A DNA stretch of 37,090 nt, taken from Gammaproteobacteria bacterium (lineage in GTDB: Bacteria > Pseudomonadota > Gammaproteobacteria > Poriferisulfidales > Oxydemutatoraceae). Under the pieces are notes generated by a model. It saw nothing but the letters and a program-made list of their open reading frames with translations, had not been told where the DNA came from and made no database searches. Position 1 is the first letter of the stretch. Each line of letters opens with the position of its first letter. The stretch is taken from positions 1 through 37,090 of the forward strand of contig JAPPQC010000036.1 of NCBI GenBank assembly GCA_028817225.1, read 5' to 3'. A program made the translations under genes and the position numbers. This document shows, piece by piece, positions 15,994-23,333 of this stretch.

Positions 15994-16107
15994 TATCCCT
16001 TGATATTGAGATGGCTAGAAAAGTTTTTGCAATAAGCATGAGGGGCCATCAGTTCCCCCATAGTAAAGAGAATATAAACAACTACTAAATCGCGAAGGAA
16101 AACAGAA

Positions 16108-16533
16108 ATGAATGACAAATCACAAGTTGTAAAACACCTGGAAATGATTCAAGGGGTTGTCAATCGTTTGGGGCACGACTCATTTTTAATGAAAGGCTGG
16201 AGTATGACTATACTAGCGGCTGGAATAATTTTCGTCGCAAGGAGCGAAATTCAGGCTGACGAGGTCATAATAGCATTTCTTATCCCTGTATTTGGCTTTT
16301 GGATACTGGATGGTTATTTTCTTTGGCAAGAGCGGTTATTTCGTAAGGTTTATGATGAGATTAGGAAGCAGGAAATTACGGACTTCGCGATGAATGTCAT
16401 GAAACATAAAGACAAACCGAAATGTAGTTGGAGGTCTTCCATATTCTCTGTGACACTTAATATATTTTACGGAATTGAAATTTTATTTGTGTTCGCAGTA
16501 TTTCTCATACTCAAAAATTTTGGGAGTAGTTAG
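16108..16533 (+). CDS. Small membrane protein, first gene of the TIR operon (candidate effector)
   Basis: This protein has 141 residues and starts with AAGGA at good spacing. It has an N-terminal helix (KHLEMIQGVVNRLGHDSF), then hydrophobic helices at about 30-46, 52-72 and 115-137, with a charged cytoplasmic stretch between (ERLFRKVYDEIRKQE). No enzymatic motif was seen. Its stop is three bases from the first TIR gene. By position it stands where Thoeris systems place a ThsA effector, and several antiphage systems kill through small membrane proteins, so a membrane-disrupting effector is a reasonable inference. I do not recognise a named family. Confidence 0.7.
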   Translation: MNDKSQVVKHLEMIQGVVNRLGHDSFLMKGWSMTILAAGIIFVARSEIQADEVIIAFLIPVFGFWILDGYFLWQERLFRKVYDEIRKQEITDFAMNVMKHKDKPKCSWRSSIFSVTLNIFYGIEILFVFAVFLILKNFGSS

Positions 16534-16536
16534 ACA

Positions 16537-17028
16537 ATGAGAAAAGTATTTTTCAGTTTTGACTGGGACGATGTTTGGCGCACTAATCAGGTTCGCAACA
16601 GCTGGGTTGCGAAAGGCAACTATAAAACGGCAGGTTTTGTAGATGCGGCTGATATAGAGCAGATCAAAAAAGCCACAGACTCATCAATCAAGAATTGGAT
16701 TGACAAGCAGTTGGAAGGAACTTCTGTTACTTGTGTCTTAATTGGCAGTCAGACCGCCAATAGCAAGTGGGTCAAGTATGAGATAGTGGAGAGTATAAAA
16801 AAGAAAAATGGTTTGCTTGGGGTTTATATTCACAATGTTAAAGATGAAAGTAGATTTACATCTATTAAAGGAGAAAGTCCTTTTAGAAAACCGCCCATTG
16901 ATTTTGCCCCCAATACATCTGGAGAATTGGCTTATCCTTGTTGTTCCTATTACGACTGGACTAATGACGATGGATACAGGAATCTGGGAAACTGGATAGA
17001 GAAAGCAGCCCAACAAGCAGGCAGGTAG
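16537..17028 (+). CDS. TIR-like (DUF1863, ThsB-type) protein 1
   Basis: This is a 163-residue single-domain protein of the MTH538 TIR-like family, to which the Thoeris sensor ThsB belongs. The start has the strand VFFSFDWDDVWRTNQVRNSW typical of these proteins; the core strand TCVLIGSQTANSKWVKYEI ends in Glu82, the position of the NADase glutamate in TIR domains; then GLLGVYIHN. In Thoeris, ThsB makes an ADP-ribose-derived signal on phage infection that activates an effector. DNA is clearly AT-rich. It is tightly packed between the membrane protein and TIR 2. Family firm; NADase activity and defence role inferred. Confidence 0.85.
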   Translation: MRKVFFSFDWDDVWRTNQVRNSWVAKGNYKTAGFVDAADIEQIKKATDSSIKNWIDKQLEGTSVTCVLIGSQTANSKWVKYEIVESIKKKNGLLGVYIHNVKDESRFTSIKGESPFRKPPIDFAPNTSGELAYPCCSYYDWTNDDGYRNLGNWIEKAAQQAGR

Positions 17029-17037
17029 GAGGTAAAC

Positions 17038-17547
17038 ATGAAAGTAGTCATGAAAAAAAGACAAGTATTTTATAGTTTCCACTATAAACCTGATAACTGG
17101 AGAGCATCGCAAGTCCGCAATATAGGGGTTATTGAAGGCAACAGCCCTGTTTCCGATAATGAGTGGGAGACAGTCAAGAAAGGAGGTGATTATGCCATTG
17201 AGCGCTGGATAGATAGTCAGATGGAGTATAGATCATGCACTGTTGTTCTTGTCGGCCGGAATACTGCGAATAGAAGGTGGATCAATTATGAGATAGCCAA
17301 GTCATGGAATGATGGCATGGGAGTTGTTGGTATTCGCATACACGGATTGAAAGATAGCGATAGGCATATATCTTTGCTAGGTGGGAATCCTTTTGATTAT
17401 GTAGAATTCAATAATGGCAAAAAATTGTCTTCAGTGGTCAAATGCTACAATCCTCAAGGACGCAGTAGCATAGAAAGATATATTTGGATTAAAAAACATA
17501 TATCTAATGCCGTGGAAGAGGCCATTAAAATAAGGAAGAGAAATTAA
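17038..17547 (+). CDS. TIR-like (DUF1863, ThsB-type) protein 2
   Basis: This 169-residue paralogue of the preceding gene lies 9 bases downstream with GGAGG before the ATG. Shared features are VFYSFHYKPDNWRASQVRN at the start, SCTVVLVGRNTANRRWINYE with conserved Glu85, and VVGIRIHGLKD. Identity to TIR 1 is modest, so the pair is old. Thoeris loci often carry several divergent ThsB proteins serving one effector, which fits two sensors here. Its stop overlaps the dinD start (TAATG). Confidence 0.85.
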   Translation: MKVVMKKRQVFYSFHYKPDNWRASQVRNIGVIEGNSPVSDNEWETVKKGGDYAIERWIDSQMEYRSCTVVLVGRNTANRRWINYEIAKSWNDGMGVVGIRIHGLKDSDRHISLLGGNPFDYVEFNNGKKLSSVVKCYNPQGRSSIERYIWIKKHISNAVEEAIKIRKRN

Positions 17548-18386
17548 TGAAAATCGAAATCATTCAATCGCTAACCAACGACTTTGAATCTCACGCCAAG
17601 CAAACAGAAAACGGCGTTGAGTTCTGGCTTGCGCGAGACCTTCAGCGCCTGCTTGGTTATGAGCAGTGGAGGAACTTCAATACGGTTATTGACAAGGCAA
17701 GAATTGCCTGTGAAACCGCTAAACACAACGCTTCCAATCATTTTGCTGGCGTCGGCAAAACGATAGCGATGCCTAAGGGGGCGGAAAAAGTCATAGATGA
17801 TTTTATGCTCACCCGTTACGCCTGTTATCTCATCGCCCAAAACGGCGACCCGCGCAAGGAAGAAATCGCTTTTGCCCAAACTTACTTCGCGGTCCAGACT
17901 CGGAAACTGGAAATCATTGAGCAGAGAATTCATGAGGCAGAACGAATATCGGCACGCAGAAAACTTGCCGATACCGAGAAAGAACTTTCCGGTGTGATAT
18001 ACGAGCAAACCGGAAGCGACAGAAACTTCGGCCTGATTCGCTCTAAAGGCGACAAAGCCTTGTTCGGTTACACGACTGAGCAAATGAAAAACAAATGGAA
18101 AGTGCCCAAAAGCAGGGCCTTGGCGGATTTTGCGCCGACCATTGTTCTGAAAGCCAAGGATTTTGCTACTGAAATCACCATCTTCAATGCGAAAGCCAAT
18201 CAAATGCAAACAGAGCGGGAAATCTCCGGCGAACATATTACCAACAATGAAAGCGTTAGAAATACCTTGATTGAAAGAGGTATCAGACCAGAAAAACTGT
18301 CGCCCAGTGAAGATGTGAAAAAGGTGGAAAGAAGGTTGAAATCTCATGAGAAAAAAGGATTGAAGAATCCGAAACCCCTGGATTAA
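17547..18386 (+). CDS. dinD: DNA damage-inducible protein D (DinD), BRO-N domain
   Basis: The 279 residues are close to E. coli DinD in length and layout: an N-terminal BRO-type domain (FWLARDLQRLLGYEQWRNFNT, then MLTRYACYLIAQNGDPRKEE) and a C-terminal helical half with MPKGAEKVIDDF and NTLIERGIRPEKLSPSEDVKK. E. coli DinD is SOS-induced and restrains RecA activity. I found no LexA box upstream. The start overlaps the TIR 2 stop by one base, suggesting that it is translated from the TIR mRNA. Its GC content is intermediate between the TIR genes and fic. Confidence 0.85.
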   Translation: MKIEIIQSLTNDFESHAKQTENGVEFWLARDLQRLLGYEQWRNFNTVIDKARIACETAKHNASNHFAGVGKTIAMPKGAEKVIDDFMLTRYACYLIAQNGDPRKEEIAFAQTYFAVQTRKLEIIEQRIHEAERISARRKLADTEKELSGVIYEQTGSDRNFGLIRSKGDKALFGYTTEQMKNKWKVPKSRALADFAPTIVLKAKDFATEITIFNAKANQMQTEREISGEHITNNESVRNTLIERGIRPEKLSPSEDVKKVERRLKSHEKKGLKNPKPLD

Positions 18387-18395
18387 GAATAAGCG

Positions 18396-19214
18396 ATGTC
18401 CCGAATTTCACCACTACATGCCCAATGGCTCTCCTGCCAACCTCTGCCGGAGCAAAACAGCGTTGCTCTCTGGCAATGGATACGCATGCGTTTCAACCAC
18501 CTCTCCAACCGCTTTGAGGGCAACACGCTTACCTACAACGAAACCCAGTTGCTTCTGATTTACGGTCGCGCTGCCGGAGACCACGAACTGCGGGAATACG
18601 AGGAAATGAAAGCCCACGATGTGGCCTTTGATCACGCCCGCAACCTGGCTGCGGAAGAAAGGCCCATCGGGGAAACGGATATAAGAGACCTCAACCGGAT
18701 TTGCCTGAAAGAGCCGTTCTACAAGGTGGCGCAGACGCCGGATGGCGAGCAGACGCGCAAGAGAATCGTTCCGGGAGAATACAAAACGCAGCCCAACCAT
18801 GTCCTGACAAAAACCGGGGAAGTCTTTCAATTCGCCTCTCCCGAAGAAACGCCGGCGCTGATGTCGGAACTGGCGGAGTGGATACGGCAATGGCTTGGCA
18901 AGGACATGGAAGAAAAACACGACACCCTCGTTTCCTTCCTCGCCGAACTGCACCAGCGGTTTATCCGCATCCACCCGTTTGACGACGGCAACGGGCGGGT
19001 CGTTCGCCTGCTGATGAACTACATTCTCGTTCGCATGGACTTCCTGCCGATGGTGCTGGATGACCGCGACCAGTACATCGCGGCCATTCAATTCGCAGAC
19101 ACCGGCGACATCAGCCGCCTCGAAGACCTATTTGAAAACAACATCGCGGCAATGCTTCAGAAGGGCATCCACGCCAAAAACCATCTCATCGCGCTGAACG
19201 GCGACAACGCATAG
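18396..19214 (+). CDS. Fic-family protein (class II AMP-transferase) with N-terminal inhibitory motif
   Basis: Fic proteins usually transfer AMP from ATP to a hydroxyl side chain of a target protein. The 272 residues contain the active loop HPFDDGNGR (193-201) with catalytic His193 intact, and the N-terminal inhibitory helix motif S-x-x-x-E-G as SNRFEG (Ser37, Glu41, Gly42), so activity should be autoinhibited until the helix is displaced. The flap segment precedes the active site (KTQPNHVLTKTGEVFQFASP). It lies 9 bases after dinD. Its GC content is near that of the core genome, unlike the TIR genes. The target is unknown. Confidence 0.9.
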   Translation: MSRISPLHAQWLSCQPLPEQNSVALWQWIRMRFNHLSNRFEGNTLTYNETQLLLIYGRAAGDHELREYEEMKAHDVAFDHARNLAAEERPIGETDIRDLNRICLKEPFYKVAQTPDGEQTRKRIVPGEYKTQPNHVLTKTGEVFQFASPEETPALMSELAEWIRQWLGKDMEEKHDTLVSFLAELHQRFIRIHPFDDGNGRVVRLLMNYILVRMDFLPMVLDDRDQYIAAIQFADTGDISRLEDLFENNIAAMLQKGIHAKNHLIALNGDNA

Positions 19215-19264
19215 CCTCGTCCTGCTGGCTTTGGGAGGGGGCTTGTTCAATTCAGGAATCCCCG

Positions 19265-19416
19265 TATAAAAAGTGGTTTTTGTACAGGTATTTTCGTAAT
19301 AGTTATACGAAACGGCGTTTTTGTATATGTATCGCCTTAATAGGTATATGAAACAGCGTTTTCGTATATGTATCAGGCCCGATATGTATATGAAACGGCG
19401 TTTTCGTATATGTATT
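19265..19416. repeat. Four tandem palindromic ~41-base repeats upstream of the AAA+ gene
   Basis: Units start at 19265, 19304, 19345 and 19387. The core is TATATGAAACGGCG followed by TTTTCGTATATGTAT: each unit is itself an imperfect inverted repeat (ATATGAAAC against GTTTTCGTATAT). The first copy is most degenerate, the last two nearly identical; gaps between cores are about 10-13 unrelated bases. The array ends about 50 bases before the AAA+ start. The 250 bases between fic and the ATPase contain nothing else. It could be an operator array, a recombination site or a relic of insertion. Confidence 0.85.
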
Positions 19417-19464
19417 TCCCCGCGTATTGAACATAATCTCCCCGGAAAGTAGAATTCCCGCCCC

Positions 19465-20673
19465 ATGAAAACCACATTCATCAGACCCCAGGCCGCCGAA
19501 TTGTCGCGGCGAATCAGGGAGCCGCGCCAGTTGATTCAGTTCGTATCGGGCGCGCGGCAGGTGGGCAAGACGACGCTTGTGCGGCAGGTGGCGGAGCGCA
19601 GCAAGTTGCCGTTCCACTTTGCCAGCGCGGATGATCCGGCGCTGGGCGCCGGCAGAATGTGGATCAGGCTGCAATGGGCGCAGGCGCGGCGTTTGGCGCG
19701 CGCTTCCGGGAACAAAAGCGCGTTGCTGATACTGGACGAGATACAGAGAATCCCGCGCTGGACGACAACGGTGAAAAGCCTCTGGGACGCGGACACGCGC
19801 TACCGCAGGCCGGTGAAAGTGGTACTGCTCGGCTCGGCGCCGCTGCTGGCGGGGCGCGGGTCGGTTGAAAGCATTGACGGGCACCTGGAAAAACTGCACC
19901 TGCCGCACTGGAGTTTCGCCGAGATGCGCCGGGCCTTCGGCTGGAACCTGAAACAATATCTTTTCTACGGCGCCTATCCGGGCGCCGCGCCCCTCGTTTA
20001 CGAACCGGCGCGCTGGGCGCGCCACATAAAGGATTCCCTGATGGAAATCACCGTCGCCCGCGATGTGCTGCCGCTCGCCCGCGTCGGAAAACCGCTGCTG
20101 CTGAAACGTCTGTTTGAGATGAACTGCGCTTGTTCCGGGCAAGTTCTGTCGTACAGAAAAATGGCGAAACACCTGCAGAACAAGGGCAATGTAAAGACAT
20201 TCTCCAAATACCTCGACCTGCTCGCGGGTGTCGGCGCGGTTGCCGGCCTGCAGAATTACATGGGCAGTTTCACCGCGGACAAGCGCTCGAAGCCGAAGGT
20301 GCAGGTCTTCAACACCGCGCTGACAACGGCGCAATCCGGCATCGGCATCAGGGAAACGTTCGCCGACAGGGAACTGCTCGGAAGCCTGACCGAATCTGCG
20401 GTCGGCGCACACATGCTCAACGCCGCCGCCGCCGGCGAATGCGAGTTGTATTACTGGCGCCACGACCCCCGCCAGGTGGACTTTGTCTTGCACAAAAACG
20501 GCAGGCTCACCGCCATCGAGGTTCGCGGCGGCAAAAAGCGCACCTCCATTTCCGGCCTGGGGGATTTTGCAACGATATTCCGCTCCGCAAGAAGTCTGAT
20601 TGTCGGCGACGGCGGCATTTCCATTGAAAAGTTTCTGTCAACTCCGGTGGTTCACTGGGTAAGCAGGCGATGA
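19465..20673 (+). CDS. AAA+ ATPase with C-terminal DUF4143 domain
   Basis: The 402-residue protein belongs to a widespread, poorly understood ATPase family. Walker A is GARQVGKTT (Lys35), Walker B LLILDEIQRI (about 89-98), sensor region LLGSAPLL. The family hallmark HWSFAEMRRAFGW and FYGAYPG follow, then a DUF4143 domain ending in a PD-(D/E)xK-like pattern (RQVDFVL, then AIEVRGGK). The latter hints at a nuclease-type fold, but activity is unproven. The gene follows the palindromic array and overlaps the acetyltransferase start by four bases. Base composition is close to the core genome. Mobile-element or toxin-related roles have been proposed for relatives; I assign none. Confidence 0.85.
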   Translation: MKTTFIRPQAAELSRRIREPRQLIQFVSGARQVGKTTLVRQVAERSKLPFHFASADDPALGAGRMWIRLQWAQARRLARASGNKSALLILDEIQRIPRWTTTVKSLWDADTRYRRPVKVVLLGSAPLLAGRGSVESIDGHLEKLHLPHWSFAEMRRAFGWNLKQYLFYGAYPGAAPLVYEPARWARHIKDSLMEITVARDVLPLARVGKPLLLKRLFEMNCACSGQVLSYRKMAKHLQNKGNVKTFSKYLDLLAGVGAVAGLQNYMGSFTADKRSKPKVQVFNTALTTAQSGIGIRETFADRELLGSLTESAVGAHMLNAAAAGECELYYWRHDPRQVDFVLHKNGRLTAIEVRGGKKRTSISGLGDFATIFRSARSLIVGDGGISIEKFLSTPVVHWVSRR

Positions 20674-21515
20674 GCACCTGTCAAATCCGCCCGATGACCG
20701 AAGACGAGGTCGGTCTGGTGATTGAGTGGGCCGCGCTGGAGGGGTGGAATCCCGGCCTCAATGACGCGGCGTGTTTTTATGCCGCCGACCCTGAAGGGTT
20801 TCTGGTTGGCCTGCTTGACGGCGAGCCGATTGCGGTGATTTCGGCGGTTCGTTACGGTGAGACATTCGGGTTTCTCGGCCTGTATATCGTCAAGCCGCAG
20901 TATCGCGGGCGCGGCTACGGCCTGCAAATATGGAAGGCCGCGATGGACAGGATGCAAGGGCGCAACATCGGCCTTGATGGCGTTGTCGAGCAGCAAGAGA
21001 ATTACCGCAAGTCCGGTTTTCGCCGCGCGCACCGCAACGCGCGTTATGAGGGAACCGGCGGGCGGCCTTTCGGGCAGGACGGCGATGTCGTTGAGTTGTC
21101 CGCGGTGCCGTTTTCCGAAGTCGGCGACTACGACCGCCTGTTTTTCCCCGATGTCAGAACGCGGTTTCTGGAAGCCTGGACAGGCCAGCCCGAAGGCGCG
21201 AGTCTCGGCGTGCGCGCGGACGGCAAACTCGCCGGTTACGGTGTGATTCGCCCGTGCCGCGCCGGTTACAAGATTGGCCCGCTGTTCGCCGACACGCCGG
21301 CGCTGGCGCAAACGCTGTTCTCGGCGCTGACGGCGCGCGTGCCGGCAGGCGCGCCGGTTTGTCTTGATGTTCCCGAAACCAACCCGCAGGCCGCTGCGCT
21401 GGCGCGCCGCCACCAGATGAAAGTCGTGTTTGAGACCGTGCGCATGTACACCGGCGCGTTTCCCGAACTGCCGATGGGCAAGCTGTTCGGCATCACCACA
21501 TTTGAGTTGGGGTAA
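20670..21515 (+). CDS. GNAT acetyltransferase, two-domain YitH-like
   Basis: This is a 281-residue protein. The first half is a GNAT domain with the acetyl-CoA loop VKPQYRGRGYGLQIW (about 75-89) and the usual preceding beta strand FGFLGLYIV. The second half (from about 160) is the C-terminal GNAT-like domain seen in YitH-type proteins, ending CLDVPETNPQAAALARRHQM. The substrate is unknown. It is translationally coupled to the AAA+ gene by an ATGA overlap and ends 9 bases from convergent mutM. Confidence 0.85.
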   Translation: MSTCQIRPMTEDEVGLVIEWAALEGWNPGLNDAACFYAADPEGFLVGLLDGEPIAVISAVRYGETFGFLGLYIVKPQYRGRGYGLQIWKAAMDRMQGRNIGLDGVVEQQENYRKSGFRRAHRNARYEGTGGRPFGQDGDVVELSAVPFSEVGDYDRLFFPDVRTRFLEAWTGQPEGASLGVRADGKLAGYGVIRPCRAGYKIGPLFADTPALAQTLFSALTARVPAGAPVCLDVPETNPQAAALARRHQMKVVFETVRMYTGAFPELPMGKLFGITTFELG

Positions 21516-21524
21516 CCGCCCCCA

Positions 21525-22340
21525 TCAACGCTGGCAGCGCGGGCAATAAAAAGTCGAACGCTGCCCCAGCACGCGCGAACGAATCACGCCGCCGCACGCC
21601 GGGCACGCCTTGCCGCCGCGTTGATAGACCGCGAGTGTCTGGCCGAAATAACCGGGCTGTCCGTCCTCCTTGACGAAATCGCGCAGCGTTGTGCCGCCCT
21701 TGCGAATCGCGCGTTGCAGCACCCGCCGGATCGCCGCCGCCAGCGTCTGGTAGCGTTGCCGCGACACGCGCCCCGCCCGCCGCGCCGGGTGGATGCCGGC
21801 GATGAACAGCGACTCGTTCGCATAAATGTTGCCGACGCCGGCGACAACGCGGCTGTCCATGATGAAATGCTTGACGGGCGCGCTCCGCCCTCTTGACTGT
21901 TCGTAAAGATAATCGCCGCCGAAGCCCGCGCCGAGCGGTTCCGGGCCGAGGCCGGCCAGCAGTTTGTGGCGCAGCGGCTCGCCGCCGACCCACAGCACGG
22001 CGCCGAATTTTCGCGGGTCCCGAAAACGCAGGATTTTGCCGCCGCTGAACACAATGTCCAGGTGGTCGTGCGAACCGGCGGCCTGGCCGCCGCCGGCGAT
22101 GCGGAAACTGCCGGACATGCCGAGATGGCACAACAGGCAGCCGTCGTCTAAATGAAACAGCAGGTATTTGCCGCGCCGCGCAATCCTTGCAACGCGCCGC
22201 CCGGCCAGTTTGCCGCGCAGGCCGGGTGTTACGCGGTAACGCAGTCGGCGTTCGCGCACAATCACATCGGTCACGCGCAGCCCGCGCAGGCGCCGTTGCA
22301 GGCCGCGCCGCGTGGTTTCCACCTCGGGCAGTTCAGGCAT
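21525..22340 (-). CDS. mutM: Formamidopyrimidine-DNA glycosylase MutM (Fpg)
   Basis: MutM is the base-excision repair enzyme removing 8-oxoguanine and formamidopyrimidines. The 271 residues match the family: N-terminal PELPEVE with catalytic Pro2 and Glu3, Lys in RRGKYLLFHL, the helix-two-turn-helix VVAGVGNIYANESLF, and the terminal zinc finger CPAC...CPRC. Its start overlaps the chorismatase stop by eight bases. Confidence 0.97.
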   Translation of the reverse strand: MPELPEVETTRRGLQRRLRGLRVTDVIVRERRLRYRVTPGLRGKLAGRRVARIARRGKYLLFHLDDGCLLCHLGMSGSFRIAGGGQAAGSHDHLDIVFSGGKILRFRDPRKFGAVLWVGGEPLRHKLLAGLGPEPLGAGFGGDYLYEQSRGRSAPVKHFIMDSRVVAGVGNIYANESLFIAGIHPARRAGRVSRQRYQTLAAAIRRVLQRAIRKGGTTLRDFVKEDGQPGYFGQTLAVYQRGGKACPACGGVIRSRVLGQRSTFYCPRCQR

Positions 22341-23307
22341 CGCGCCCGCGCTCGACCAGCCCCTCGGCCTCGACCAGCAACTCGGGCCTGCACATCTCGC
22401 CGCGAAACAGGCGGAACGGAAAGCGTTCGCCGAGGCGCGCGCGCACCGCGTCCAGCAGTTCGCCTTCGTCGGCGCGCGGGTTCAGATAGATTTTGCAGCG
22501 CGCAACATCATTGGCGCCGGCGCCGCGCAGCGCCGCTTCGCCGCGCGCCGCCTCGCCAATCAGCGCGCCGAGGTTGCGGACAATCTCGCCGAACTGCGCG
22601 GCGACATCGCCGGGGTGCGCGGACTCGTGGCCGACGATGGCGGCGGTGCCGGAGATGTGCAGTTGGCAGGTTGGCGGCCAGCGTTTCAGCGTCGCGCGGA
22701 CAAACGCCGGCGGCGGGTCGCCGTAACGCGGCGGATAATGATACGCGCTGACCTGGCGCGGATTCTCGACGCCAACCCCGCCCTCCGGCGCCGCCAGAAA
22801 ATAAAAAACGCCGTCGTCAGCTCCGGTGCCGATGACAGTGGCGGCGCAATAGTCCGACTGCCGGCGCGCCCGCCCCCGCGCTGACCACTCCCCAAGCGCC
22901 GTCGCGCGCCCGTCGCAGAATGCACGGTAGCGCACCGGCGCGCCGCCGCACAAGTCCGGCAGATAATGCCAGATGCGAATCGGCGACATATTGTGCTCGT
23001 CAAGCGTGTCGCCCAGCATCCGGTACACGGCCAGCGTTTCCGCCGCCAGTTCGTCGCCGGCGGCCAGCCGCGCGTGGCCGAACAGCACTTCGTCGTTGCA
23101 GGCGTAATGCAGGGCTTTGTTGCGCCCGCGCCGCACCGGTTTGCGCGCATACCAGTTCTCGCGGCGGCGGTCGCCGTCAAGCGGTTGCAGGCCGGTCGCA
23201 ACCGCGTCCTTTTCGTCTTCGCCGCCGCCGGGGAAGGCGATGCTCGCCAGGCAATGTTCGCCGCCGGGTGCGCCGTCTTCAAGCCGGATGTCGCAGGGCG
23301 CCGACAT
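22333..23307 (-). CDS. Chorismatase, FkbO/Hyg5/XanB2 family
   Basis: These RidA-fold enzymes hydrolyse or rearrange chorismate; XanB2 of Xanthomonas yields 3- and 4-hydroxybenzoate, the latter for ubiquinone. The 324 residues carry the family pattern: HYACNDEVLFG near 87-97, RIWHYLPDL, YRAFCDGRATAL, ATVIGTG, NPRQVSAYHYPPRYGDPPPAF, LHISGTAAIVGHESAHPGD and NLGALIGEA. Which reaction type it performs cannot be read by eye. It lies between tas and mutM, 26 bases after tas. No ubiC is in the window, so it could be the 4-hydroxybenzoate source for quinone synthesis; that is inference. Confidence 0.85.
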   Translation of the reverse strand: MSAPCDIRLEDGAPGGEHCLASIAFPGGGEDEKDAVATGLQPLDGDRRRENWYARKPVRRGRNKALHYACNDEVLFGHARLAAGDELAAETLAVYRMLGDTLDEHNMSPIRIWHYLPDLCGGAPVRYRAFCDGRATALGEWSARGRARRQSDYCAATVIGTGADDGVFYFLAAPEGGVGVENPRQVSAYHYPPRYGDPPPAFVRATLKRWPPTCQLHISGTAAIVGHESAHPGDVAAQFGEIVRNLGALIGEAARGEAALRGAGANDVARCKIYLNPRADEGELLDAVRARLGERFPFRLFRGEMCRPELLVEAEGLVERGRDA

Positions 23308-23333
23308 GACAACCGTCCGGGCCGCGCGCCGAA

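Noticed and set aside
15994..16107. GGGG/CCCC hairpin near 16041-16060 as a terminator after the repeat protein
   Set aside because: The stem is only four to five pairs and no T run follows.
15400..16107. LexA (SOS) box controlling dinD or the TIR operon
   Set aside because: No CTGT-N8-ACAG pattern was found in the upstream regions by eye.
19265..19416. Possible CRISPR array (repeats with short gaps)
   Set aside because: Only four units, gaps of about 10-13 bases, repeat bodies diverge, and no cas gene is nearby. It fits tandem palindromes better.
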